From contig CAKJVC010000147.1 of assembly GCA_918026815.1 (NCBI GenBank), forward strand, positions 372,001-436,000: 64,000 bases of DNA, given 5' to 3'. Positions 25,377-36,019 of the stretch are shown here, one piece after another. The number at the start of each line of letters is the position of its first letter. Within the stretch, counting starts at the first letter, position 1. The notes beneath the pieces are model-generated. The model worked only from the letters and a program-made list of their open reading frames with translations. It did not search any database and had not been told where the DNA came from. The translations under genes and the position numbers were made by a program. The DNA comes from Chalara sp. BL73 (taxonomy: Eukaryota > Ascomycota > Leotiomycetes > Helotiales).

Positions 25377-27969
25377 GGCTGCGGTGATGGCCGATGAAAA
25401 TTTTTTAAAGGTGAGGGTATATAAGGACTGAGCTATCCCGGCCTGAAGAGCGGAACATGAGTGGCAATGATGATGTCTTTATATCCTTACTTCAACAGAC
25501 TTACACGACCTCCGATCACCCACACCTTTTGCAGTTTCGATGATAAGCCATTCCCCTCTTCGAAGCTATCTTGCCCGTCTCTGTTCACAAGTATTGCGCC
25601 TGTGTTGTGCGACTTTCTGCCCACGTTATCGATCCTACACCTACAATGCTTATCCACACATCGTGGACATCGCTTGGCTGAATTCTGAGCTTCCAGTTCC
25701 GGCACGATCGCCGCTTCCAGCTCCAGTCATCCTCTACTATTCACGCCCGGCATACAGACACCGATTTAAGCTTGAACCTCAAACGCTAGCTCTGCAAGTA
25801 GTACCGATGGGAATCAGGGGACCCAAGGATGGAGAGTAAGTTATGACCATACATGTACACACATTCACGAAGAACATTCTTCGCATGTTCTACCAACTGC
25901 CTTTTACAGCCTCGGCAGCCATTTCGTTCAGGGCAGTCGGCGAGTGCCGTGGACTGTTGGGCTGCAAGTCATCTATAGGAATGAGGTTATAACACCAAAA
26001 AAGGAGATAAGATGCCTTGGCGTTGAGATAAGGACCAATTGATGCCACATGTGAAGAGGTGGAGGTTGAAAGATGGTGGTTTTATTTGGCAGCTCTGTGA
26101 TTTCGCTACCCCGCTTCCGCCAACCCCCAAGATCCTGGTGATCCCCTGAACTTAATTATACGGCCTATCATATGTGCCGGTCGATAATCGTGTACATCAG
26201 CCTCGTGGTGCCGCCCTCACTATAAAAGCTCCACCAAACTTTCACTTTATATCTTAATGTGACAGAAGTTGTGGCATTGGTATGTTTAAGGGACGATCAC
26301 CAAACGATTGATATGCAAAAAAAATACATTTCGGCCAGTGGAGCTGAACAATTATCGTGTGAAGCCAACTTGGGATGAAATCAGCATCCTATACTGTAGA
26401 AATCTTAAATGTCTTAAGCAATAAGCTATTGCCGACCTCATTGCAAAGTATGTCCGACACGCACATAGAGGAGGTAGGGGTATACGTATGTCTAAGATGG
26501 GAGACTGCATTATGTCAAACCTGCTGTGCTACTGAGCTTAGGCAGAAATTCGAGAGGCGATTCGAGGATTCTGCAGTTTAATAATACTATTTTATGATTT
26601 GAATGTGGTGAAGAGCAACGATTTCCGTGGAGACCTCCAATCGCTTAGTGGGCATCTCATTTAGCCTTTCTTGGGTAGCGGCTACTGTAATCCTCTTTCC
26701 AGGGCCTTGGTAGGGAAAGAGAGAAGTATGCATTATGCCCTTGACATGTCACCAAAAAATTAATTCTTCCAGCCACTCGTTGAGAGGAACTCTATCTGTA
26801 CCTGCATCGCACCAACAAAATAATAACAAAGAGACAACGGCGCACACCGGCCTTCCAAATTCAGAATGAGATTGATGAAGGAACGTTTCAAGCCCAATGA
26901 TACTACAGACATCCATATGAATGATGTGTTGCAGACCAACGGATTCATACAGTGGCATGTATAGGCAAACACAGAGTGTGATGAACATTCTCCAACCTTG
27001 AAACGACACTCTTTTAAACTAATTTGATCGAAAACTCTCCAATTTCATCACGTATATAGTATCGAAGGTATGGTCAATGGGCAGACTATTCCATACACTA
27101 TCTTGAGGCTAGTTCGGAGAGAGTTCATGAAGATGTGCAATAGAGAAATGTGATAGCGAATACAGCCAGAGTGCTGCAAATGGAAGCATACAGTCCTTTC
27201 CAAAGTTAAAGAGCTGCGACAGGGGTCGAGTGACTCTCCATAACAAAAATTTAAAGTCATTGCTAATATGATTTCCCTAGCTATTCTCGATCCCTTTCGA
27301 TGAGCGCTTGCTTCTCGATATTTCACATGGGCACTTTGTAACATCTTTGCCTTGAACATCATTTGCAAATATAATTCTCCAATAACGTTCACCAATGGAG
27401 GAATATCCAAGTCATAAAAGCAACAACAAATTGCAAAATAACGAGAGCAGACGAGCGCGAATATGGCGCACCTAAAATATGATTTCCGTACCTCAAGGAA
27501 CGGGAGTGAAGCCTAACAGTTAGATGATATTTGGTACCCAAATGATATCAAGAGTGTGTCGTTACAGCCCTTAATTGCTGTGTTAGAGAAATGAAGAATA
27601 GATTTTATTGTATGGTGCTCGTGTTGACGAAAAACGTGAGGACGTGTTTGATTCTCGTGGAAATTTTGGTTGATGCATCCCCACATTTCTTGGCATGAGC
27701 TGGCAAACGCGAACTGTGTAAAGTGAAATCCGAGGCCGAAAGACAATAGGACTCGATTCACCTCTTGCCCAACAATGCTGCTTTTCCTATCGGAAAACTG
27801 AATAACACCTGCAGCGAGCTCAACAACCTCGTCTTATTTACCTTGACTTTGGAGCTCGATCTTCGCTTTAGACCAAAGTTATCCACGTACAGCTAGTATT
27901 GATCGCGAAACATCCAAGACTTGAGTTCCTTATTCTTAGCTGTACAGTACACATAGCAAAGAGTAAAAA
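25377..27969. other. Gene-poor spacer, 2.6 kb
   Basis: No supported gene. It includes the HNH gene promoter at the left and the promoter of the acidic-protein gene at the right. A good TATA box sequence (TATAAAAG, 26221-26228, plus strand) is followed only by a 68-codon frame without recognisable features (26375-26581). The remainder is AT-rich with short frames. Confidence 0.45.
25418..25423 (-). promoter_or_regulatory. TATA box candidate of the HNH nuclease gene
   Basis: TATATA followed by a purine-rich stretch, 42-47 bp upstream of the ATG at 25376. That would allow a very short leader. Confidence 0.4.
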
Positions 27970-29353
27970 ATGGACGCCTTCTACAGATTTGTTGGTCTTT
28001 TTTCACCTGCAAAGCGACGTCGCACTGTTGGACCAAGCACTCCTATGCGTCAGGCTGAGGACGACCACGGATACCTGCCCATCTCAGAGCCACAGGATAG
28101 GAAAGCTCAAGCTGCTTTGCTTGCTAAGATTGAACGAAAGCAAACTGTGCTGGCAGATACAAGATTTGGCCCAGGGTCTCGCAAGAGAGGTCGTGAGTAT
28201 GAGGTTGCCCAGGAAGGTGCCGAGGCTCGAATCGCTCCCACACAGAGAAACGATGGAGAGGTAGAAGAGACCGATAATGTGGCTAATGCGAGAGAATCTG
28301 AGCATGGGTTTGAGGTCTCTCCAGGAGACTCTGTGTCGCAAGGATCACCAGCTGAAGGTAGTGATGAAGGAGAAGAGGAAGGAGAAGGGGAGGAAGGGGA
28401 GGTGGTCTCTGAGTCTAATGCAGAACCCGAAGATGAACACGATCACGATGAGGCGGAACTAGGAACTGGTGAGGAGGAGTTGTCTGCGCAGAAGAAAGTT
28501 CAGGAGTACTTGGCTCGACAGGCAGAGCTTATGTCAAGAAAGGAGGAGTTTCAGAAGTCGATGGCTGGCGGCAATTGGCATGCCGACGAGATCTTTTTGT
28601 TTGAAAGACTCAGTATGAGGTCTTTTGAGCCAGTATTTCCAGCCAGCTGGCAGATCGACTTACCTACGCTCAACGCGGCTCTGTTTTCTCGGAATAGAGA
28701 CGAGACTTTCTTTAACTCCAACTATGCAGATGCACCATATGGTAAGATATCTTTTGCCCCCATTAAGGTACCTTGCTAAGATAACAATCATGACAGCAAC
28801 CAAGGCGCTGCTAAGGCTATTTGATCTCGGTGTCCGTGTCAAAGACAATGCAAATATGAATGTACCATGTGTACCATTAATGACAAGAGAAATTCGTCAG
28901 TACATCAAATGGTCCGAATGGGATGGTGGGTACAAGCACCTGCGCTTCATTCCCGTTCTGTCTCTCATCTCAGCCCGACCAAACCAAGACTCAGATGCAA
29001 TTCTCAAATCACTACGTGATCAAATGGGATTTCTTGCTGAACAGCATCGCGAGCATCTACTATTACTTGAGCCGCGGATCAACGAGCATGGTGAGACTGA
29101 GCTTTATTCTCGCCGGCCTCCAATACTTTATGGAATCATCATTGCGCAGACTATGGCAATCTTCAGCACCCTTGACTCGTCTGTCTCAGGTGCGCAGACT
29201 AAGCATATCGCCCACTTTGACTTCAAGGAGGCAGGTCACGCGGTCTGGAACGGTATGGCTGTAGCTATTATTGTCATCATGGCCAGAAACTACTTGATGT
29301 CTATTCGAGATACTTTGGAGGAAGATGAGCCAGAGAGCGATCCAGATGCGTAA
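27970..29353 (+). CDS. Unrecognised acidic nuclear-type protein
   Basis: Exons 27970-28741 and 28797-29353 give 442 aa; the 55-bp intron has a GTAAGA donor and GACAG acceptor. The N-terminus MDAFYRFVGLFSPAKRRR is basic and could carry a nuclear localisation signal. Residues about 115-170 are almost pure Glu/Asp/Gly/Ser. The remainder looks folded and helical: SRKEEFQKSMAGGNWH, LRLFDLGVRVKDN, EIRQYIKWSEWDGG, LKSLRDQMGFLAEQH, a hydrophobic LYGIIIAQTMAIFSTLD and GMAVAIIVIMARNYLM. It ends in an acidic tail. I do not recognise the family. The composition would fit a chromatin- or nucleus-associated protein, but that is inference. The exon join and even codon usage make it a credible gene. Confidence 0.75.
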
Positions 29354-29735
29354 TGGTTTCCCTGGAATAATGATCAAAGCTCTAAGGAAGCTATTTTACC
29401 ACCTATGGGTGATTTCATTTGTTAACTTGACGCTTTTATGACTTCCGAATGGGTTCGAAGGCGCTGAGGAATATGGGATGAGCGGAATTTATTTGTTTAC
29501 GGAAATACCCAGGGCTAGCATGCAAGCATACTCTAAATTGTCTACTAGGTACATTTTGCGCCTCGAAATACTAAATCAATCTCCATATTCTGCGCTTCAG
29601 ACTATATATCTATAAGCCTTTGTTACGCTATGTCATGCACCAATTGACCGTATATATCATACATTTCAATATGTTCCTCACCTTCTATATGATTTCCGCA
29701 TGCGTTCTCTGTTCTTCATCCAATATACCCACTAA
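29354..29735. other. Convergent 3' region
   Basis: About 380 bp between two genes transcribed toward each other; AT-rich, with presumed 3' untranslated ends and polyadenylation sequences. No gene seen. Confidence 0.5.
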
Positions 29736-30200
29736 CTAATCCTCCAGAGCCCTCCGCTCCAACTCCACAACCCCAGCATCCAACTCCCTAATCCGCTGCC
29801 CAATCCGCCTCTTAATCTCCTCCCCGTTCTCTCCCTCAAGCGCCTCCTGATACGTCGCCTTCAATTTATCCAGCTCTTCCCTCGCAGCAGCCCTATCTTC
29901 AGCCGCATACACGGTTTTCCGATCCGTTTCTTCGGTTGCAATCTCGAACTCGTCGCGGGCGGTGCCGTACTGCTCCGTTATGGCCTCGATGAGCTCGTCA
30001 GCTGTGCTTTTGGATGCGTATCCGCGGCTGGTGGAAAGGAAGGAGGCGCTGCACTGGGGAAGACGCGAGGCGTGGCGGGTGGAGTGCTGGGGGGATGGGA
30101 GATGTGATGGAGGCCGCCGGGAGCTCGTACTGAGGCTGCGGAGGCATTGTGTGCAAGAAGCACGGGCTGTGCGTGCTGGGAGTCTTCTTATGGCGAACAT
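29736..30200 (-). CDS. Small mitochondrial coiled-coil protein, unknown function
   Basis: Single exon, 154 aa. The first 60 residues are rich in Arg, Ser and Pro and lack acids (MFAIRRLPARTARASC onward), a mitochondrial presequence. The remainder is a charged alpha-helical segment, TADELIEAITEQYGTARDEF to RIRELDAGVVELERRALED, likely a coiled coil. The ATG at 30200 is chosen; the frame extends upstream without another ATG. It is divergent from ALG3 with only 220 bp between start codons, so the two probably share a promoter region. I do not recognise a named family. Confidence 0.72.
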   Translation of the reverse strand: MFAIRRLPARTARASCTQCLRSLSTSSRRPPSHLPSPQHSTRHASRLPQCSASFLSTSRGYASKSTADELIEAITEQYGTARDEFEIATEETDRKTVYAAEDRAAAREELDKLKATYQEALEGENGEEIKRRIGQRIRELDAGVVELERRALED

Positions 30201-30420
30201 TTTTTGTTTTTTTTTTGTTTTGAGGAAGTCCAAGTGTTGTGCAATTCCTGAGGTGTGACGCTCTGTTGGAGGTTAAGCTGCAAGGCTGAATGATCTCATT
30301 TGCCCAGACATTTGGAGCTTATCCTACAAGGATATTTCAGAACAGCCGGTGCCTCGAACTGCTTTCGAGATTGAATCCACATTTCCACTAAATCCTATAT
30401 ATATAATTTTATCTTCATAG
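30201..30420. promoter_or_regulatory. Divergent promoter, mitochondrial coiled-coil protein and ALG3
   Basis: 220 bp between two start codons pointing away from each other. Both promoters and leaders must fit here. Confidence 0.6.
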
Positions 30421-31825
30421 ATGGCAGATTCTGAGATCCCTCCCCATGTGGCTCTGCTGCGTCAGGCTAAAAGGCTAGCATTGGGAGAGCATCCTCTTGC
30501 CAAATACATCCCTCCATTGCTTCTCCTAGCAGATGCCTTTCTATCCAGCTTGATCATTTCTTATGTTTCTTGTAAGTGATATATTAAGTCACTCATATTC
30601 TAGGCTAATGATGTGTAGATACCGAAATTGACTGGATAGCCTACATGCAGCAGATTGAGCAGTACATCAATGGCGAGCGCGACTACACAGTGATCAAAGG
30701 AGACACCGGACCGCTTGTCTATCCTGCAGCGCATGTGTATATTTACTGGGTTTTATATCATGTCACGGAGAAAGGGAGGAATATTCTCAATGCGCAGCGG
30801 CTTTTCGCGGTCTTGTATTTGGGGACGTTAAGTTTGGTTATGGCATGTTATAAGAGAGCTAAAGTACATCATATCCTTAAATATGGCAATAACGTGGTTG
30901 CTAACATGCGTGACTCGATTGACAGGCACCTCTTTATATCTTTCCGATGCTTATCCTATCAAAGCGACTCCACAGTATTTTTATGCTTCGCCTTTTCAAC
31001 GACTGTTTTGCAGTTCTGTTTTTATGGATCGCCATTTACTTTTTCCAACGCCGAATTTGGACATTAGGAACCCTGGCATACAGTTTGGGACTCGGAATCA
31101 AGATGACGATTCTGCTGGCTCTACCAGCTGTTGGCGTCATGCTATTCTTGGGGCGCGGATTACAAGGAAGTCTCAAGCAAGCATGGATGATGGCTCAATT
31201 GCAGATTGTCATCGCTCTGCCGTTCCTCCCAGCCAATGCCCTTGGATATCTGAGCAGAGCGTTCGAACTCTCAAGACAGTTTATGTTCAAATGGACGGTC
31301 AATTGGAGGTTTGTTGGTGAAAAGGCGTTCTTAAGCAAGGAATTCTCCGCATCATTACTGGTGGCTCATTTTAGTGCCTTAATCCTATTCATGACAACAA
31401 GGTGGATAAGGCCTGCGGAAACACCTATACTGAAATTGGTTCAGAAGACTCTGAAGGGAGAAGAACCCCTTGGGGCTCTGCAACATGCTGTTTCTATTCG
31501 TGTTTCACCCAACTATATATTGACGGCCATCCTAACAGCTAACGCGATTGGCATGTTATTCGCCCGCTCCCTCCACTACCAGTTCTATGCATATATCGCC
31601 TTGTCAACTCCATTCCTCCTCTGGCGGAGTGGGCTCCACCCTGTCCTTCAGTATGCTTTATGGGCAACCCAGGAATGGGCATGGAACGTCTATCCAAGTA
31701 CAGATATAAGCTCAAAAGTTGTTGTGGGTATCTTATTTACGACTGTTGCAGGTGTCTGGTGGGGAACAAGGAAAGACTTTGTAAATCCCAAAGGCGAAGG
31801 TGGAGCCAGCAAGAAGTTGTCCTGA
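30421..31825 (+). CDS. ALG3: Dol-P-Man:Man5GlcNAc2-PP-dolichol alpha-1,3-mannosyltransferase
   Basis: Exons 30421-30571, 30619-30863 and 30926-31825 give 431 aa; introns are 47 and 62 bp. The ALG3 signature runs from [19 protein letters not shown] to [18 protein letters not shown] in the first luminal loop, followed by many membrane helices. [52 protein letters not shown] and [20 protein letters not shown] are typical of the family. Length is normal (yeast 458). Family reaction: transfer of mannose from dolichyl-phosphate mannose to the Man5 lipid-linked oligosaccharide on the luminal face of the ER, the first luminal mannosylation in N-glycan assembly. The ATG at 30421 is followed by a short cytosolic N-terminus. 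Confidence 0.96.
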
Positions 31826-32008
31826 GAAGTCCCGGAACACTTATGAAGCAGCTACAACATTCCTTCATCTTTGTCAGGCAAAGGGATTAGTGCCATATTC
31901 CGAACTTCATTTAGTATCCCTCTGAGCTGCCTCATACGTCCACCCGATATCTTGCACGCACATACTAGCGAATGGGTTGTTGCCGATAAAGAATTCTGCA
32001 ATGAAGGT

Positions 32009-32484
32009 TCATTTGACCTCTTCATCTTCCTCATCCTCAGGATCTGATGGAGGCATCTTCCCGACAGTCGATTCCTCATCATCATCGTCTGCGTAAGGAT
32101 CGATTTTAGGAAACTCCTTAGGCCTACAAAGCAATCAGTAAACATATCTCGCAGGCGAATGAAAGTCTGCTACCAATATGATTCCTTCCTCCAAGCACGC
32201 TCCTCTCGCACAACATTTATGATCTCACCACCAATCTTGTTCTCTCTCACATCAGCATCCTTGATATCTACCAAAACATAGCCTCCGCGCTTGATCCAAA
32301 TTGTGCTTCGAAAACGGGATGGTAGCTCGACTAATATCTGTGTCTGGTCCGGAAGCAGACACGAGTACAGGTTATTACCTTCGGCCTTGATAACCCGTGC
32401 GATTGATTGTGTTCCTGTCAAAGCTGATGGCGGGGAAGAGGTTTCCTCAGCAGCCGCTGTGATGTTCCTTTTGGGTCGGCCCAT
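32009..32484 (-). CDS. EIF1AD-like S1/OB-fold RNA-binding protein
   Basis: Exons 32484-32174 and 32123-32009 give 141 aa. MGRPKRNITAAAEET begins a basic tail, then the eIF1A-type OB fold: QSIARVIKAEGNNLYSCLLP, ELPSRFRSTIWIKRGGYVLVD, GEIINVVREE. After the intron come PKEFPKIDPYADDDD and an acidic end. The SRFRSTIWIKRG core matches human EIF1AD rather than eIF1A itself. Family knowledge: a nuclear/nucleolar protein involved in late 40S ribosome maturation. It converges with ALG3, 183 bp away. An open frame further upstream in another phase (32642 leftward) is not needed and is treated as leader. Confidence 0.88.
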
Positions 32485-33063
32485 ATTTTCTGTAGGGGCG
32501 AGATAGACACGATATTATCTACCGTATCGCTGGCTTCTTGAGAGCTTACGGAACAAAGTGCCGAGTTTTTTTGGTTCTTTGACTGAGGTCTTGAATCTAC
32601 TTGCATTTTTAGAGTAACCCCACCAGAAGTGCGCTTTGCCATTTTGGAAGGAGTAACCGATTGTTTACGGAGTTGTTTTGGCCTAGTAAATCAGGCAGCA
32701 AACATCTCAAGTCCCATTAACCACTCAATTAAAGAAGGGTTCTACCAAATAAAACAATTGTCAAACCCAAAATCAAGGCTCCTGATAGTCGCTCAAACTC
32801 GGTCACTCATATTCTTCAATTCTGCACACGTTTATATGAAAAAGCCATGGGATAAGTTCTATACTGTTCAAAATAGCCCATTCAAGGTATTTTGCTTTTT
32901 GATTAAGTATGGCGAAGAAAGCTGTATACAGCACTTTGATCAACGGCCCAAGTCCTATCATACTGTTGAAATATCAAACACTTCCGCCTTTCGCTCATAA
33001 AAACATCTTCCTTACAAACACCTCTAGTAATTTTATGCAGCCTTTCTCTTACAAGGCGTTGAT
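32485..33063. other. Spacer and EIF1AD promoter
   Basis: About 580 bp including the promoter of the EIF1AD-like gene at its left. Open frames here are short and without motif. Confidence 0.45.
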
Positions 33064-33591
33064 TTACCTTCGTCGTGTGAAAGGATCGTGATAATAGTCA
33101 GCTACAGGCGGTTCCATGATGGCAAATGGAGGATCTCCGGGACCAGGGCCTGGTGAGTCTATGATCCCTTCAGTCGGATACAGCGTAAGCTCGCCTCGCT
33201 CTTCTGGGCCGGGAAACAAGACCCTCTCGGTTGAAAGATGCGTGTACTTATCATCGAACACTGGCTGATGTCTTGTGAGATCTCCCAATAGTGGCAGTTT
33301 CCTAGAGCAACCAGATTCAAGGCCCTCAGACACTGGATCTGGGCCCTGGCCAACAGTATTCTGCACCCTCGTTATCTGGACTTCAAGTTCACGACGGTAT
33401 AGCTCGAACTGATCCTGCTCAATACGGAAAGCTTTGTATGTGATTGTAGCAGCATGGCATTTATTGGGTGTTGTGACAGAGAGAGAGCCACTTCTCGGTC
33501 CGCGGATTTGCGTAGTTAGCCTCTCCGTTTCGGCCATTTCTGCACTTCGGGCTGGACCTGGATCTACCATGAATCGCTCATTGGAAGGCAT
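33064..33591 (-). CDS. Hypothetical protein (175 aa)
   Basis: Single open frame from ATG at 33591, stop at 33064. Hydrophilic, with a helical stretch KAFRIEQDQFELYRRELEVQ (about 53-72) and a Pro/Gly-rich C-terminus with SPGPGPGDPPF. No signal peptide, membrane segment or known domain. Base composition is more balanced than the AT-rich sequence on both sides, which slightly favours a real gene. No function can be given. Confidence 0.5.
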   Translation of the reverse strand: MPSNERFMVDPGPARSAEMAETERLTTQIRGPRSGSLSVTTPNKCHAATITYKAFRIEQDQFELYRRELEVQITRVQNTVGQGPDPVSEGLESGCSRKLPLLGDLTRHQPVFDDKYTHLSTERVLFPGPEERGELTLYPTEGIIDSPGPGPGDPPFAIMEPPVADYYHDPFTRRR

Positions 33592-36019
33592 CTCGTGATT
33601 TTAGCTGGTTGTGTTGATTTAAATTGAAGATTAAGGTCAAGATCGAGCCTGTGTTTAGTTTGTGGATCTGCAGAATGAAGAAATTCTCATGGGCATCAAC
33701 ATGGATTTAATATGTGCTCTTCAAACTGCGAAGAGACTCACCCTTTCCAGTTTACTCACACTAGTCTCAATCAGAGAACTAGGGCTATCGTTCATAATCC
33801 ATTTCATTCTTGTTGAATAAACGGTCGTTTCACACAGCCTCGAATTCATTGAGTCACAAAGAAAATAGACATGACACTGAATACAAAGGGCTAATCTCGA
33901 CGAGGTTGTTGGTATAATAACGAGACAATGTCTTATTAATTTAGGACTTATTTTGCCATTGCTTTTACTATCTCCTCAGACTTGTGGGACAAGGTCTCGG
34001 GTACTTCGTTTTATACTTTGGATACCGAGATCTGGATCATATTCTCTATTTGAGTTATAAATCATGCCTTTGCTAACTGCCAATTGAAATTACGTTCAAG
34101 AAAATTTACGTTAGATTTTGTAATGCTTGTGAGACATGTTCTCTTTAAACCGGAAAGCAAGGAATAGCAAGCATAGCACCAACCAAGCTTCTACCCTTTC
34201 ATTATATCTACCTTGATCTCAGCATCGCCTCCCATAAGGACGCAGTCGCAGCCCTGGTGCGCCATTTCTATAACAATAAGGATTCCACCCATGATCTCGT
34301 GCAAGATGTAATCTAGCTTGACATGCATCGGAGATGGCCAGGGCAGCGCTAAAATTTGAGCATGCAATGGCAGTTGACATTTGGAACGTAGCTGGAGGAG
34401 GTAGTGTAGGATGCTCTCTTTTGTTGTATGAAATAGGCAGAGGCGCTTGATATACACGTGCTCTTGTGCCTTCGATATTTATCAGCCGCCCGGTTCCGAC
34501 TTGTTGAAATGACGGCGCATGACTGGCCACGGTTTGGGAAGGGCTTGGAAATGTTCCAGAGTGTAGGGACTAAGTTCATCTTATATACGCCGGCCAAAGC
34601 AATTACGAGTAATCTGAAATTATTTAAACAAAGCACTGGTGTCTCCTTAATCTAGTGAATTTTGAAAGAGGTTTCAGTTCAATTCTGTCCAGTCTTTGAG
34701 AGCCTTCACGATCTTGGCATTTACTCGTTGTTTCGCCTGCTAACTAGAATGCACTTGCGAAGCATTCATGAAATATGAAACATTCTGCTCATCCCAACCT
34801 TTCTCAGTCTTTATTTACTATTATTATTATTATTTTTTTATGTTTTTTTTTTTTTTTTTCAAAACCGAAGTGATGAGAATGTGCACCTCTCACAAATATA
34901 AATTATGTAGCAGGCTTTTGTAAGACTTTTATCTGGGCATATATTGATGGTATATGGGGATGATTTTCAAGTGTGCAAGCATGCAGATACTGGATTAATA
35001 ATTTATCGTCTGTTGTATATGATAACTGTGTAAAGAGAAGCCTTGAGTTGGAGACGGGGAATGGTAAGTCGTAGCAAGTCTTGCGAGTTGTGCGCGGGAG
35101 TACAGGATCAGGTCACTAGAACGCACTACGGGGCAAAACTCTACATATGGGTGAGGTTTTCGTTGGCCGTGACACGATATTGATTTTCTTATGAAATAAT
35201 TCAATAATGCTCCAATCTTCACTCAAGTAGCTTCGTGTTGCACACTGGAGATTGGAAGAGCGATATGTATGATTAAAGCGATTCACCTCTAACGTGTATA
35301 TAAGGAAATGAAGTTTCAGATGTGCCATTTCTATCTGTTCTAAAACTTCACTTCCTTAATCCAAAATCATCCCGGCTCCAAATAGTCCAACAAGTCATAT
35401 AAAGCAGAACAAGCAGAGCTCGCAAGCCTACAGATCACAACATACAGCGCTACCCAGCCTGCCCTACTTTCCAAGCTCAACACCTCGCACCTAGCTCTTA
35501 TTCCCAGATACCTCCTTTCCCACATCTAAACCTCAATCCGGAGCGCCGTCTAGGGCTCTTGCTGCCGAACACAGTAGGCGGTATGCATAGATATGATAAT
35601 CGATTGACTTGGGCTGAAGCATCGGCATTGCACCTACCAATAGAGCCATCGAAGGAGCTTCTTAGCCGTCAACTCTGGGTCCGTTCAGTGCCAGGTCCCC
35701 AGAACAGGAGTTGCCACCATATAGGGAGAATTTCGTAAGTATTGGATTGTGCAGGTGGGAGACGGCACTGAGTTCACCTACCCATGTTGAATATGGGAAA
35801 AGGAAACGATCGATGGTTTACTAAAGTTTGAGGAACGAAGAAATGGAAGCAATTACAAGCTATTGATTGGTATCTTCCATAATATTCCATGGCTTGCTTA
35901 TGATCCGTCATGGCCCAGATCCAGATTATATATCCCCCCGCCGAACACCCTCTTTCAACTCCATTTATACAGAACAGCCTGACCATGTTCCCAGAAGATC
36001 CATCAAATACATTTCAACC
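33592..36019. other. AT-rich gene-poor spacer, 2.4 kb
   Basis: No supported gene. Two overlapping minus-strand frames (34191-34457 and 34219-34530) were examined; neither shows a motif or a convincing splice that would join them. The stretch contains ATT and T-run low complexity. Its right end is the 3' flank of NUP49. Confidence 0.45.
34819..34859. repeat. ATT microsatellite and T17 homopolymer
   Basis: A short run of TAT/ATT units (34819-34833) followed, after a few T-rich bases, by seventeen T residues (34843-34859). Simple low-complexity DNA. Confidence 0.9.

Noticed and set aside
32418..32642. Alternative N-terminus for the EIF1AD-like protein (frame beginning MAKRTSGG)
   Set aside because: Different phase, no convincing splice into the OB-fold frame, and MGRPKR fits the family's basic start.
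34191..34530. Two overlapping minus-strand frames that might be exons of one small gene
   Set aside because: No donor and acceptor pair joins them plausibly and no motif is recognisable.
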